Counted from the first letter of the stretch, positions 15,902 through 25,466 are shown. The stretch is 64,000 bases of DNA from Aquiflexum balticum DSM 16537 (GCF_900176595.1 NZ_LT838813.1:2122001-2186000); one strand, 5' to 3'. Numbers and translations: made by a program. The notes: generated from the sequence alone by a model not told the origin.

Positions 15902-17017
15902 ATGGAAAATCTCTTCTTTTTTAGCGGTTCCATTACCTCATTTTTTATTGTTCTTTTGTTGAGCAAAAGAAATAAAGCCATTTATGATTGGTTCTTGTCC
16001 GCATGGTTTTCTTTGATTCTGTTCCATATCATAGTTTTTTACCTTTCTTCCGTCAATCAATTTGATGCGATGCTGGAAATCAGCAGTGCTGCTGTATTTT
16101 TAAATGGACCCATCCTATGGTTGTATACCAAACATTTATTCAATAAGCGTTTCTATTGGAAACAAACCTTACACTTTGTTCCATTTTTGCTCAATGTAGC
16201 AATCATTGCACCCTATCTGTATCAAAACACACTTGCACCCTTCTCTGATTTGTCACGTATGCTGCTTTCTTGGGCAAAACTTGGAAGTATATTGATTTAC
16301 AGTCTATGGTCCATTCAAACAATCAAACGAAATCTGAGATTCGCTAAGGAATATTTATCCAATGTTGAAAACCATCACGTTAAATGGCTTACTATGGCGC
16401 TTAAATTGGTACTTGTTTTATGGAGTATCGGATTTTTCAGTCAACTAGTTTTTCAGGCTGATCTTTTTGAATTGAATCCTGCTCATGAAGACATATTGCT
16501 TAACATCTCAGTGAGTATTTTAGTGGTTTTTATGGGTTACTATGGATTTAGACAAGCTCCTGTTTTTGTTGGATCTGCTCATTTGATTTTTAGAGAAAAT
16601 AGTGATAATGAAGAATTTATAGTTTCTGAAAAGTATCAAAAATCAGCTTTGAAAGAGGAGGATTTAAAATATCATGGGGCACTTCTTGAAGGCTTGATGT
16701 CAGCTGAAAAACCTTATAGAGATCCGGATTTGAGCCTTTTAAAATTGGCTGATCAATTAAATATGACTACAAACCAGCTTTCCCAGATCATTAACCAGTT
16801 TCACCATAAAAACTTTTATGATTTTGTCAATTCTTACAGGGTTGAAGAGGTCAAAAAAAGATTGATCAATGGAGACGTGAAGTATACTACCCTTTTGGGT
16901 ATAGCATTGGATGCCGGGTTTAATTCTAAAGCGACCTTCAATCGGTTTTTTAAAAAATACACGGGACAAACCCCTTCCGAATACCTAAAAGGGCTAAACA
17001 CCAAATCAAATCCATAA
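15902..17017 (+). CDS. Membrane-anchored AraC-family transcriptional regulator
   Basis: A 371-residue protein. The first ~215 residues contain about seven hydrophobic segments (FFSGSITSFFIVLLL, WFSLILFHIIVFYL, FVPFLLNVAIIAPYLY, MALKLVLVLWSIGFF, LLNISVSILVVFMGYYGF), and the last ~100 are a double helix-turn-helix: SLLKLADQLNMTTNQLSQIIN and LLGIALDAGFNSKATFNRFF then KKYTGQTPSEYL, the AraC signature. The protein thus binds DNA from the inner membrane, probably in response to an outside or membrane signal. Membrane AraC proteins of this layout are common in Bacteroidota. The acyltransferase gene follows in the same direction after 92 bp. Confidence 0.9.
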   Translation: MENLFFFSGSITSFFIVLLLSKRNKAIYDWFLSAWFSLILFHIIVFYLSSVNQFDAMLEISSAAVFLNGPILWLYTKHLFNKRFYWKQTLHFVPFLLNVAIIAPYLYQNTLAPFSDLSRMLLSWAKLGSILIYSLWSIQTIKRNLRFAKEYLSNVENHHVKWLTMALKLVLVLWSIGFFSQLVFQADLFELNPAHEDILLNISVSILVVFMGYYGFRQAPVFVGSAHLIFRENSDNEEFIVSEKYQKSALKEEDLKYHGALLEGLMSAEKPYRDPDLSLLKLADQLNMTTNQLSQIINQFHHKNFYDFVNSYRVEEVKKRLINGDVKYTTLLGIALDAGFNSKATFNRFFKKYTGQTPSEYLKGLNTKSNP

Positions 17018-17109
17018 AATTTTTGTGCCAAATGGGTTTCATCCTATCCATTGCAACGCTTAGCCCAATTGTTCACTGAATATTTGTGCCAAAAATATCG
17101 GCATAAGTA

Positions 17110-18243
17110 ATGAACCAAAAAGTATTTTTCCCCAACCTCGATGGACTAAGGTTTTTCGCCTTTTTCTTCGTATTCATGTACCACTGTTACTATGAAGTAC
17201 CTCTACAAGGTAAAGACAGTTTTATTTATTTGGGATTTCACAAATTATGGGAAAACGGTGACCTAGGTGTTAATTTTTTCTTTACCCTATCCGGTTTTTT
17301 AATCACCTATCTTTTACTTTCTGAAGAAAAGCAATTGGGCAGTTTCAATATCATTAGATTTTATTGGCGGAGAACTTTAAGAATCTGGCCTCTTTATTTT
17401 ACAACTGTACTTTTCGGCTTTTTTATTTTCCAGACACTTGTAAATTCGGTAGGGGGAGAAATTGAAGAGACAGCAAATGTTTGGTACTATATCTTTTTTC
17501 TTGGAAATTTTAATAGCATCATCAACGGAGCGCCTGTTTCTGGTACGCTTTCAGTACTGTGGTCAATAGCCATCGAAGAGCAATTTTACCTGTTTTGGCC
17601 AATTCTTCTGCTTTTTTTCAAAAAACAAAGACTTGCTTTATTTATCATTTTACTCCTAATTTCTCTAGGGTTCAGAGCAATGTACTTGGATCAACACGAA
17701 GTGATCTTCTATCATACCTTCAGTGTAATGTCTGATTTGGTGATAGGCTCTTGGTTGGGATGGTGGTGCTTTAAAAGAAATTTGAGCCAGATGGAAATGC
17801 CCTCAATTTCCAGAACAAACAATGCGCTTATTTACTTAGTGGGATTTTTACTGATCCTTTTTCGGAAAGAATTTTTCGTTACCCCTGCACTCCTGATCTT
17901 GGAACGCGTGGTATTTGCCCTCTTCTTTGGATTTATCATTTATGAACAAACCTTTTTCAAGCAATCGCTATTCAAAATCGGAAGTTTCAAGAACATAAGT
18001 TATTGGGGAAAATTCACCTATGGCCTTTATTGCTTGCATATTCCCGCTATGGTATTTACAGAAGGTTTTGCAATGATCGGTGGAATTCACGAGGCAGCCT
18101 GGTGGGTATTTTACGGCAAAACCATTTCCACTTTCTTGCTCAGCCTTATCTTTTGCCAACTTTCCTTCCGCTACTTAGAAAACCCTTTTCTAAGACTCAA
18201 AGATGCTTCACCTACACAAATTTTAAGGCAAAGAGTAAACTAA
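17110..18243 (+). CDS. Membrane acyltransferase (OafA/YrhL, acyltransferase-3 family)
   Basis: A 377-residue protein of about ten membrane segments. Family marks: the N-terminal NLDGLRFFAFFFVFMYHCYY with the conserved His, the LSGFLITYLLL segment, FYWRRTLRIWPLYF with the conserved R-R-x-x-R-x-x-P, and VLWSIAIEEQFYLFWPI. These enzymes transfer acetyl or other acyl groups to surface polysaccharide, peptidoglycan or small sugars across the membrane. The acceptor cannot be predicted. It is convergent with the penicillin-acylase-family gene, with 22 bp between stops. Confidence 0.92.
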   Translation: MNQKVFFPNLDGLRFFAFFFVFMYHCYYEVPLQGKDSFIYLGFHKLWENGDLGVNFFFTLSGFLITYLLLSEEKQLGSFNIIRFYWRRTLRIWPLYFTTVLFGFFIFQTLVNSVGGEIEETANVWYYIFFLGNFNSIINGAPVSGTLSVLWSIAIEEQFYLFWPILLLFFKKQRLALFIILLLISLGFRAMYLDQHEVIFYHTFSVMSDLVIGSWLGWWCFKRNLSQMEMPSISRTNNALIYLVGFLLILFRKEFFVTPALLILERVVFALFFGFIIYEQTFFKQSLFKIGSFKNISYWGKFTYGLYCLHIPAMVFTEGFAMIGGIHEAAWWVFYGKTISTFLLSLIFCQLSFRYLENPFLRLKDASPTQILRQRVN

Positions 18244-18265
18244 ATGGCTATGAAATAAAATCAAA

Positions 18266-20359
18266 TCACTTCTTACCTCCCGGATTATAAATCTCTTTTG
18301 CAGCTTTCAGGACCTCAGCCTTATCCAAAGTCATCGGTTTCAATTTTTGATCAAGGAAGAGTTCCATCTGATCATCAAAGTGGGGGCTGTCAGGGTCATT
18401 GCTTGCTCCGAATACATTGATTGTTTCGATCTTAGGAAGGCCTTCCCCAAAGCGGACCATCATTATATAGGACTCTCCCTGTGTTCCTTTCCTCATCCCG
18501 TTTTCCCAAGGCAATGAACGCATGGCTGTAATCACATCATCAATTCCCTGCAAAGGCAGCGCTTTGTCGCCCCTTACCAGTTTTTGATAATCTCCCAAAG
18601 TCACCAATTCCTTTCCAAAATGGGTTTTAAAATGGGTTTTGGCAGCCAAGAGACTTTCCACAGATTCTTCTTCGGTAAGTGTGGTTTCCCAACTCCTCCC
18701 ATTTTCAGCAAATTTGTCCCACCAATAATAGTAGACAAAGGCAAAAACTGCCGCACCTTCACTCTCAGTTCCTGAGCGTTTGTCCCAGTTGTTGATGGCT
18801 TCAATCTGTTTGGTGATTTCGGGGTATTTGCCCGGGTTTAGGCCAAAAAGTGATTCCATATTGGTACGGAAAGCCAATTTTTCGGGCAATTGTCCATCGT
18901 ACTTAATTTCTTTGAAGCGCTCATAAGAAATGGTCCCCGTGTCGGGCATGATTTCCCTGAAGCGGGTCGATCGGTTATTGTCTCGCAGCAGGTAATTCAT
19001 GGATTTCGGGTAATTGTCCGGATTTAAATTATCCGCCAATCCACTTGCCCTAAAAGGGGAATGATTGGTATTGAAAAGGAATCCCGAAGCAGGATTGAAT
19101 TGTTGTGGCAGATCCTCAAAATCATGGTAGCCAGTCCACAGGGCTTTTTTGGTATTTCCGGCTACTGTCCCGGTGAAATCAATGGATGGTTCTCTGACGG
19201 GGATCAGGCCATTGCTCACATAAAAGATCGTGTCATACTTGTCTGCATACACCGTGTTGAAACTGGTCAGTTCCATCCGCGACATGGCTTCACTGAATTC
19301 TTTAAAATTCCGGGATTTGTTCATTCGCCACCATTGCTCCGGCGCTCCGATTCGCTCCAGGGCACCCAAACGGATGGAAAATGTTCCCTGCTCCGTAACC
19401 AAGGTAGGACCGTAGATGCTTTTCCATATTTTCTTTGGAAAAGGAATCGTAATCAAATTCCAAAGTTTTACCCTAAGCCAAACCGTCTCTTTTTCCAATT
19501 CCAGCCATTCTCCATCTACTAGGTATTGATCCTCATTTTCAGGATTGATGTCCAATTGGTACAGATCCAAAAGATCAGGGAAATTGACCGTGTGTGCCCA
19601 TCCAAGATTTTCATTTACTCCGTGAAAAATCATCGCTCCGCCCGGGAAAAGTCCACCAAGAATATTCCATCCTTCCTCTGAATGGAGGTGCGCCTCATAC
19701 CAAGCCACAGGTCCGTCTAGGGGTTGATGGGAATTGATGGCCAGAAAAGCCTCACCGGAGTCCGTTCGGGAAGGGTGAATGGCAATGGCATTAGAGCCTT
19801 TGGGGTCTGCATCAAATGGTACGGTTTCTACTTTTCCGGAGACGATTTGTTGGACCGCACGATCTGCTCCGGACATCTGGGCAAGGGAGAGCATATAGGC
19901 AGCCGATATTTCTTTGGTATTGACAGGAAAGCCTTTTTTCAGTAAAACTTCTTCAGGATGTGCCAATGCAAAGTCATTCATTCCTGCTGCGTAGGCTTCC
20001 AAAATCGCTTTGAATTCCTCTGAATAGGCTGATCCATATTTGGCCTCTGCGATTTCAATGGTCTGCAGTAAATGTCCAAAGAAATCCACGGCTGCTCCAT
20101 CTTGGCCATATTTCCTTCCCAGCATCCGCTTCCCGGCTAGCAATGTTTTTTGGATTGTTTCAAAATCATCTTCGGCATGTGCCCAAGCCAAACCATAAGC
20201 GACATCTGGATCGGTATGGCCAAAAATATGTGGCACTCCAAATTCATCGCGTGCGATTTGGACCTTTGACGTATCCCAACCAGAATGGTCATATGCGGGG
20301 TCACAAGAAAAAATAAGAAGGGGAAAAAGCAGGAAAAGCGCGGTTCGGATGATCTTCAT
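18266..20359 (-). CDS. Penicillin acylase family protein (Ntn hydrolase), lipoprotein
   Basis: A 697-residue S45 peptidase/amidase. N-terminal lipoprotein signal LFLLFPLLIFSCDPA (lipobox IFSC). The autocatalytic cleavage site is Gly188-Ser189 in DPKGSNAIAI; Ser189 would become the N-terminal nucleophile of the beta chain, with the conserved Asn two positions into the motif. Other marks: VQIARDEFGVPHIFGHTD at the start, NSHQPLDGPVAWYEAHLH after the nucleophile, and a late HFDDQMELFLDQKLKPM. The family splits amide bonds, such as acyl-homoserine lactones, N-acyl amino acids or beta-lactam side chains. Length and order are complete. Native substrate not inferable. Confidence 0.92.
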   Translation of the reverse strand: MKIIRTALFLLFPLLIFSCDPAYDHSGWDTSKVQIARDEFGVPHIFGHTDPDVAYGLAWAHAEDDFETIQKTLLAGKRMLGRKYGQDGAAVDFFGHLLQTIEIAEAKYGSAYSEEFKAILEAYAAGMNDFALAHPEEVLLKKGFPVNTKEISAAYMLSLAQMSGADRAVQQIVSGKVETVPFDADPKGSNAIAIHPSRTDSGEAFLAINSHQPLDGPVAWYEAHLHSEEGWNILGGLFPGGAMIFHGVNENLGWAHTVNFPDLLDLYQLDINPENEDQYLVDGEWLELEKETVWLRVKLWNLITIPFPKKIWKSIYGPTLVTEQGTFSIRLGALERIGAPEQWWRMNKSRNFKEFSEAMSRMELTSFNTVYADKYDTIFYVSNGLIPVREPSIDFTGTVAGNTKKALWTGYHDFEDLPQQFNPASGFLFNTNHSPFRASGLADNLNPDNYPKSMNYLLRDNNRSTRFREIMPDTGTISYERFKEIKYDGQLPEKLAFRTNMESLFGLNPGKYPEITKQIEAINNWDKRSGTESEGAAVFAFVYYYWWDKFAENGRSWETTLTEEESVESLLAAKTHFKTHFGKELVTLGDYQKLVRGDKALPLQGIDDVITAMRSLPWENGMRKGTQGESYIMMVRFGEGLPKIETINVFGASNDPDSPHFDDQMELFLDQKLKPMTLDKAEVLKAAKEIYNPGGKK

Positions 20360-20752
20360 AGGGTTTTAATCGGTGGTAAGAATTGATTGCAAAATTCGTT
20401 TTTATTGTAAACAAAAAAAACGCTAGTTTGTCTGTTCTTAAGGGAAAAAATGGCTTGCTTGTTTCATGTTGTATTCATTTCTTTCCTTACAATTTTAAGC
20501 ACTTCATGACTTTTACAAGGATATATATTAATGAAAATTCGTAAATGGTTTAGAGAAAAAAAATCTTTTAAACAAACAGGATCGGATCTTTTTGCCCTAG
20601 ATCAATTTTTTTACACGCTCAAAAAGGCAGTCGCTTCAAAAAAACGTAATTGAATTTTTATTTAGTTATTCAATTTTGAGATGTCATTCTTCCAGGAAAA
20701 AAACAGAGGTAATTGTGTTGCCATCACGATTGAGGGTAATTACATTATTTTT
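20360..20752. other. Intergenic region upstream of the TonB receptor
   Basis: About 390 bp of A/T-rich sequence between the divergent acylase and receptor genes, before the operator and promoter listed next. No gene or repeat is visible. Confidence 0.5.
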
Positions 20753-20769
20753 TTTAGAATTGATCTAAA
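20753..20769. promoter_or_regulatory. Palindromic operator, copy 1 (iron-box-like)
   Basis: TTTAGA-ATTGA-TCTAAA, a perfect 6-bp inverted repeat with a 5-bp centre, ending 5 bp upstream of the -33 box. The form resembles operators of metal-dependent repressors (DtxR/Fur type) seen before TonB receptor genes; identity of the regulator is inferred. Confidence 0.6.
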
Positions 20770-20774
20770 TAAAT

Positions 20775-20805
20775 TTTGAAAAAGAATTGTCATTTCTTAA
20801 TCTTG
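20775..20805 (+). promoter_or_regulatory. Promoter of the TonB receptor gene
   Basis: TTTG at 20775-20778, 19-bp spacing, TAATCTTG at 20798-20805 (one base off TAnnTTTG). It lies between the two operator copies and 45 bp before the chosen ATG at 20850. The TTG at 20787 that would extend the frame lies inside this promoter and is rejected as a start. Confidence 0.65.
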
Positions 20806-20813
20806 TATTCTTA

Positions 20814-20830
20814 TTTAAAATTAATCCAAA
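20814..20830. promoter_or_regulatory. Palindromic operator, copy 2 (degenerate)
   Basis: TTTAAA-ATTAA-TCCAAA followed by TAAATT, aligned with copy 1 (TTTAGA-ATTGA-TCTAAA, TAAATT) with three changes. It is 61 bp downstream, in the predicted leader, so a repressor bound to both copies would bracket the promoter. Confidence 0.5.
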
Positions 20831-20849
20831 TAAATTCGATAGATATACG

Positions 20850-23279
20850 ATGAAATTGTTTTTTACGATTGTAAGTGTACTGGCAATTGGGATGAATGTA
20901 TCATTTGCCCAAAAAAATGTATTGAAAGGAAGGGTATTGGATGAGACCAAGCAAGCAGTCCCCGGTGTGGCGTTGATGCTAGAGGGTACTGTTAGGGGTG
21001 TGCAGTCTGACCTTTCAGGTGGTTACGTCATGAAGGATATTCCCGAAGGAAATTATGTGCTGAAGGTCAATATGCTCGGATATGATGAAGTAAAGCTTCC
21101 CTTTAGTATAGCCGAAGCAGAAAACCTTGAGCTGGATATCACGCTGAAGGAGGCGCCTCTTTCCTTGGATGCTTTTGAGTTCTCTGTCAGTAGAGGGATT
21201 ATGGGGCAAGAACGTCTTCCTGAGGTGGATCGCTTCCGGATCAATGCCGGGAAAAAAAATGAGGTAATCCGTGTGGGTGAGATCAACGCCAACCTGGCCA
21301 TGAACAATAGCCGTCAGATATTTGGCAGGACACCGGGAATTTCCATCTGGGAGAATGATGGCTCTGGAATACAATTGGGCGTAGCTTCCAGAGGTTTGAA
21401 CCCCAATCGCTCTTGGGAGTTCAATGTAAGGATGAATGGATACGACATTACCCCTGATCCTATGGGTTACCCGGAGGCATATTTTACTCCTCCAATGGAA
21501 GTGGTAGAACAGATCGAAATAGTGCGTGGTGCTTCATCTATTCAATATGGTTCTCAGTTTGGCGGATTGATGAATTTTGTGATGCGAAAGCCGGATAAAT
21601 CTACCCGGTTTACTTTCGAAACTTTAAACACTGTGGGGAGTAATGGGCTTTTCAGCACTTTCAATTACCTAGGTGGAACGGAGGGGAAGTGGAGTTATAC
21701 CGCATATTATCAAAAACGTGTTGGGAATAGCTGGAGAGAAAACAGCTATTTTAATACAGACCATGCCCATGTGGAGGTAAACTATGCAGCCAGCAACCGT
21801 TTGATTATTGGGTTGGATATGACTTACATGGATACAGAAAGCCAGCAGCCTGGTGGTTTGACAGACGAACAGTTCAATACGGATCCAAGGGTAAGTACCA
21901 GAGAAAGGAATTGGTTCAGTACGCCTTGGTTTATCCCAGCATTGACAGCCGAATATATCCTTAGCGAAAACACCAAGCTGAGTTGGAAGACTTTCGGAAC
22001 ATTTGCAGAAAGAAACTCGGTCGGCTTTATGAGGCCAATAAACCAAGAGGATGATATGGGCAACAGGCAAGTGGACAGGGATTTCTATACTACCTACGGT
22101 TCAGAATTCAGGATGATCACAGAGTATTCCTTGTTTGGCAAGTCAAATACCTTGGCAGCCGGAGTTCGGTATTTCAACGGTTTCATAGACAGAAAGCAAT
22201 TGGGGACCGGAGATAATGGAACAGAAATGAACTTTGACCTAATTTCAGGTGGGGTATTCAGAAGAGATTTTGATTTTACCAATATCAACCAAGCTGTATT
22301 TGCTGAGAATGTATTCCGGTTTTCGGACAAGTGGTTATTGACTACGGGCTTGAGGTATGAGAGAATTTCATCCAATATGGAAGGATTATTCAATATCGTC
22401 AATGAGGAAGAGCAGATATTAGTTCCACAAAATCGAATCAGGAATTTTGTTTTGGTGGGTATAGGGTCTCAATATAAGCTCACTCCTTCGATGGAGATTT
22501 ATTCAAATTTTTCCCAAGCTTACAGGCCTGTGCTGATATCTGACCTTACACCTCCTGCTACCACAGATATTATTGATGAAAATCTGCAGGATTCAAGAGG
22601 TTTCAATTTTGACATCGGATATCGTGGGGCGGTTCAGGATTGGATGAAATTTGATATGGGATATTTTTACCTGAATTACGCGGATAGGATCGGTACCATT
22701 GCTGTACAGGATGATAATGGCGCTATCAATCAGTTTAGAACCAACTTGGGCAATTCGGTTAGCCAGGGTTTTGAGGGATATGTTGAGTTTGACCCTATTT
22801 CAGCCCTCACCAAAACTTCCAATTTTGGATACCTACACCTGTTTGCTTCACTTGCATTTGTGGACGCAAGATATGGGGATTTTGAAACGACATCAGTCAG
22901 GGATGGTGAGATAGTTCGGGGAAATCTCAATGGCAATCGGGTAGAAAATGCACCCAGGAGAATCAACCGTTATGGACTAACGTATCGATATAGTAAGTTT
23001 TCCATAACTTGGCAATTGAGCGATATCGGAGATGCATTTTCAGATGCTTCCAACACAGTTACTCCAAATTCCACTGCTACTGTCGGTTTGATTCCAGCAT
23101 ATAGTGTGCAAGACCTTTCAGCCTCTTTCGACATAAAAAGCCGTTATATATTCAAGACCGGAATCAATAACCTGACCAATGAAATGTACTTTACCAGAAG
23201 GGCAGGCGGCTATCCGGGACCAGGTATTATGCCTGGTGAGGGGAGGACCCTTTACTTCACTTTTGGATTGAAATTGTAA
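20850..23279 (+). CDS. TonB-dependent outer-membrane receptor, probably for iron-siderophore or similar
   Basis: From ATG 20850 the protein is 809 residues with a Sec signal (LFFTIVSVLAIGMNVSFAQ). Next is a carboxypeptidase-regulatory-like domain (LKGRVLDETKQAVPGVALMLEG...YVLKVNMLGYDE), then a plug domain (GRTPGISIWENDGSGIQLGVASRG, VEQIEIVRGASSIQYGSQFGGLMNFV) and a 22-strand-type barrel with a terminal GRTLYFTFGLKL. It lacks a linked SusD, so it is not a glycan SusC pair. The length and plug resemble FecA-type receptors. The iron-box-like operators support a metal-chelate substrate, but this is inference. The neighbours on both sides are on unrelated transcripts. Confidence 0.9.
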   Translation: MKLFFTIVSVLAIGMNVSFAQKNVLKGRVLDETKQAVPGVALMLEGTVRGVQSDLSGGYVMKDIPEGNYVLKVNMLGYDEVKLPFSIAEAENLELDITLKEAPLSLDAFEFSVSRGIMGQERLPEVDRFRINAGKKNEVIRVGEINANLAMNNSRQIFGRTPGISIWENDGSGIQLGVASRGLNPNRSWEFNVRMNGYDITPDPMGYPEAYFTPPMEVVEQIEIVRGASSIQYGSQFGGLMNFVMRKPDKSTRFTFETLNTVGSNGLFSTFNYLGGTEGKWSYTAYYQKRVGNSWRENSYFNTDHAHVEVNYAASNRLIIGLDMTYMDTESQQPGGLTDEQFNTDPRVSTRERNWFSTPWFIPALTAEYILSENTKLSWKTFGTFAERNSVGFMRPINQEDDMGNRQVDRDFYTTYGSEFRMITEYSLFGKSNTLAAGVRYFNGFIDRKQLGTGDNGTEMNFDLISGGVFRRDFDFTNINQAVFAENVFRFSDKWLLTTGLRYERISSNMEGLFNIVNEEEQILVPQNRIRNFVLVGIGSQYKLTPSMEIYSNFSQAYRPVLISDLTPPATTDIIDENLQDSRGFNFDIGYRGAVQDWMKFDMGYFYLNYADRIGTIAVQDDNGAINQFRTNLGNSVSQGFEGYVEFDPISALTKTSNFGYLHLFASLAFVDARYGDFETTSVRDGEIVRGNLNGNRVENAPRRINRYGLTYRYSKFSITWQLSDIGDAFSDASNTVTPNSTATVGLIPAYSVQDLSASFDIKSRYIFKTGINNLTNEMYFTRRAGGYPGPGIMPGEGRTLYFTFGLKL

Positions 23280-23300
23280 TTCTCTTACCGCATTTTCTAA

Positions 23301-23336
23301 AAAAAAGCTGCTACATTCTGGATGGGCAGCTTTTTT
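23301..23336 (+). terminator. Intrinsic terminator of the TonB receptor gene
   Basis: AAAAAAGCTGC (23301-23311), 14-nt loop, GCAGCTTTTTT (23326-23336): an 11-bp stem ending in a T-tract, 22 bp after the stop codon. Confidence 0.88.
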
Positions 23337-23393
23337 GTTTTTCCCTTGATCTTGATTTTTCGGTCTTCTTGTGATTTTGGGCTTGTAATGTAA

Positions 23394-23522
23394 ATGATCG
23401 GCAAGGTCGGAAGCAAAAGTTATGTGTCCATGATTCTGAACCGCAAAAAACCGCTGACCCTTGATTTGGCCAGATTATTCCATAAAGAACTGAATATCCC
23501 TGCGGATATACTGCTTTCTTAG
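23394..23522 (+). pseudogene. HigA-type antitoxin remnant (C-terminal HTH fragment)
   Basis: A 42-codon frame reads GSKSYVSMILNRKKPL then DLARLFHKELNIPADILLS, which closely matches the C-terminal half of the helix-turn-helix antitoxins of HigBA-type toxin-antitoxin pairs (the 'SKS-VS-ILN--K-LTL' recognition-helix region and the final 'ADILL'). The N-terminal half is missing: a TAA at 23391-23393 interrupts the frame just upstream and no matching sequence precedes it. No toxin gene lies nearby. It is a decayed, non-functional copy. Confidence 0.6.
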
Positions 23523-23885
23523 GCATTGACTTCAAATCCGACAAAATCAAATAAAAAACCAAGCATCGCAGAAAGAATCAAGTCCAAAATCCTCGGTTTG
23601 GTGGAGACCTTTATCAACGGGATCTCGGAGGCGGCTTAGGGTCGGTAGGCATAACTGCCTTTGATATCAAATGAACTGAAAAGGGATTAAAACTTTTTTA
23701 CATTAGCAAGCAAGAATTTTGAATTGAGAAACCCCAAGCGAATGAATAATGGGTTCTCCTATCCATTCTGTAGTTTAAAAACCAAAATTACAATCCTTTT
23801 CATAACTTGCGATCCAAAGAAATGCAAAGGTTAAAACAATTTAAAATGCGAGTAATTCCAAAAAAACAAGATCAATCCTCCGGTT

Positions 23886-25466
23886 ATGAATAGATTTCTC
23901 ACTCCGCTTAAAAAGACTCTTTATTTTTTTGTGTTTTTTTTCATTTCAATTTCTGCATTAGCCCAAGGATTTTCAGAACAACAACTTTTTAGAAAATTCA
24001 CCATTTTATATACCAACGATTTGCATTCCCATCTTGAACCTCACATTGTTCCGTGGGTTAGCGAGACCCGGGCAATAGGAGGATTTGCCAATATCGCGGC
24101 TTTGGTTAAGGATGAAAAAAAGAATAACCCCAACACCATTTACCTGGATGCCGGGGATTATTTTACCGGTCCCTACATAAGTTACATCACCGAAGGTAAG
24201 GCTGTCATAGATGTGATGAACAAAATGAAAATCGATGCTGCAGGGGTAGGTAATCATGAATTTGATCACGGTTGGGAAAATGTCATCAAACAGTTCAAAA
24301 GAGCAAATTTCCCTATTTTGAATGGCAACATATTCCTCGAAAACACCTCATCCCTTTTATGGAACAAACCCTATATGGTCTTAAAGACAAATGGTGTGAA
24401 AGTAGGATTGATAGGACTTCATGGCAAATTCGCCTTCTATGATACAATTTCTGAGGAAATGATACAAGGTGTGGAGGCAAGGGATGAGGAAGTATATCTG
24501 AAGCAATATTTGAATGAATTGGAAGGCAAAGCAGACATCATTATACTCTTGGCGCACCAAGGTATTCCGGGAAGACAATCTTCTACCGGAAATGTTGATG
24601 TTAGTCGAAACCTGCAGAAGGATATTGAACTCGCCCAAAATGTTCCCGGGATTGACATCATCATCACCGGTCATGCCCACCAAGGCACTCCTGAACCTTT
24701 ATTGTCCGGCCAAACCCTCATCGTATCTACAGATGCTTTGGGTATTCAGCTTGGAAAACTTGATATTACCTATGATCCGGATACTGATAAGATTGTTTCT
24801 TATTCAAATAAGCTTCAAGTTGTGTTTGATGATGAAATTGAAGATGATAAAAAAACAAAGGCAGTAATTGATAAATGGAAAATCAAATCCTCCAAAATCG
24901 CTGCTGAAAAAATATCCTTGGTTTCTGAAAATCTAACCCGCTCATATGGGGAAGAATCTTTATTGGGTAACATGGTGGCTGATGCCATTTTACATTCCTT
25001 TCCTGATAATGACTTTGCAGTGGTAAACAGCGGGGGATTACGTCAAGATATTCCTGCAGGGACAGTTACCGTTGGGGATATTATTTCGGCATTTCCGTTT
25101 CCAAATACAGTTGTCAAGGCGGAACTAACAGGTAATCAGATTCTTGAGGTATTCGAACATGCCGCTTCCCTTACCAATGGGATATTACAGGTTTCTAAAG
25201 GTGTTATTTTTATTTATGATGAGAACAGACCGGTCGGGAATAGGCTGGTTTCTCTCAAAATTCAAGGTGAATGCGTACAAAAAGACCGTATTTATAAAGT
25301 TTTGGTGCCGAATTTTGTTTCTGATGGTGGAGATGGCTACCTGGCATTCACAAAAGCCTTGAACAAGAAAAATACCCATGAATTGGTAACTGAATCCATC
25401 AAAAAATATCTCAGTACATTTCCAACTTACCAAGCCAAAATTGAAGGTAGGATTATTAAAAAATGA
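23886..25466 (+). CDS. Exported 5'-nucleotidase / UshA-type metallophosphatase
   Basis: A 526-residue two-domain enzyme. A hydrophobic signal (LYFFVFFFISISALAQG) precedes the metallophosphatase domain: ILYTNDLHSH (metal Asp and His), YLDAGDYFTGP, VGNHEFDHGW and TGHAHQGT. The C-terminal 5'-nucleotidase domain starts near residue 345 (RSYGEESLLGNMVADAI) and includes DFAVVNSGGLRQDIPAG and VSDGGDGYLAF, the base-stacking region. It splits phosphate from extracellular nucleotides or related esters. It is the first of three exported metallophosphatases within 5.5 kb. Length is normal. Confidence 0.92.
   Translation: MNRFLTPLKKTLYFFVFFFISISALAQGFSEQQLFRKFTILYTNDLHSHLEPHIVPWVSETRAIGGFANIAALVKDEKKNNPNTIYLDAGDYFTGPYISYITEGKAVIDVMNKMKIDAAGVGNHEFDHGWENVIKQFKRANFPILNGNIFLENTSSLLWNKPYMVLKTNGVKVGLIGLHGKFAFYDTISEEMIQGVEARDEEVYLKQYLNELEGKADIIILLAHQGIPGRQSSTGNVDVSRNLQKDIELAQNVPGIDIIITGHAHQGTPEPLLSGQTLIVSTDALGIQLGKLDITYDPDTDKIVSYSNKLQVVFDDEIEDDKKTKAVIDKWKIKSSKIAAEKISLVSENLTRSYGEESLLGNMVADAILHSFPDNDFAVVNSGGLRQDIPAGTVTVGDIISAFPFPNTVVKAELTGNQILEVFEHAASLTNGILQVSKGVIFIYDENRPVGNRLVSLKIQGECVQKDRIYKVLVPNFVSDGGDGYLAFTKALNKKNTHELVTESIKKYLSTFPTYQAKIEGRIIKK

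Larger units (their letters stand above)
23280..23885. other. Intergenic region, 606 bp, with terminator and antitoxin relic
   Basis: Carries the receptor terminator, a HigA-like remnant (listed separately), an in-frame run after it to a stop at 23637-23639 (SIAERIKSKILGLVETFING, not recognised), and ~240 bp of leader to the nucleotidase gene. No complete gene is present. Confidence 0.6.

Noticed and set aside
20787-20849. Upstream extension of the TonB receptor
   Set aside because: Would start from a TTG within the promoter; the ATG at 20850 directly precedes the signal peptide.
20850-23279. SusC-type glycan transporter
   Set aside because: No SusD gene next to it and the protein is shorter than usual SusC; operator context suggests metal-chelate uptake.
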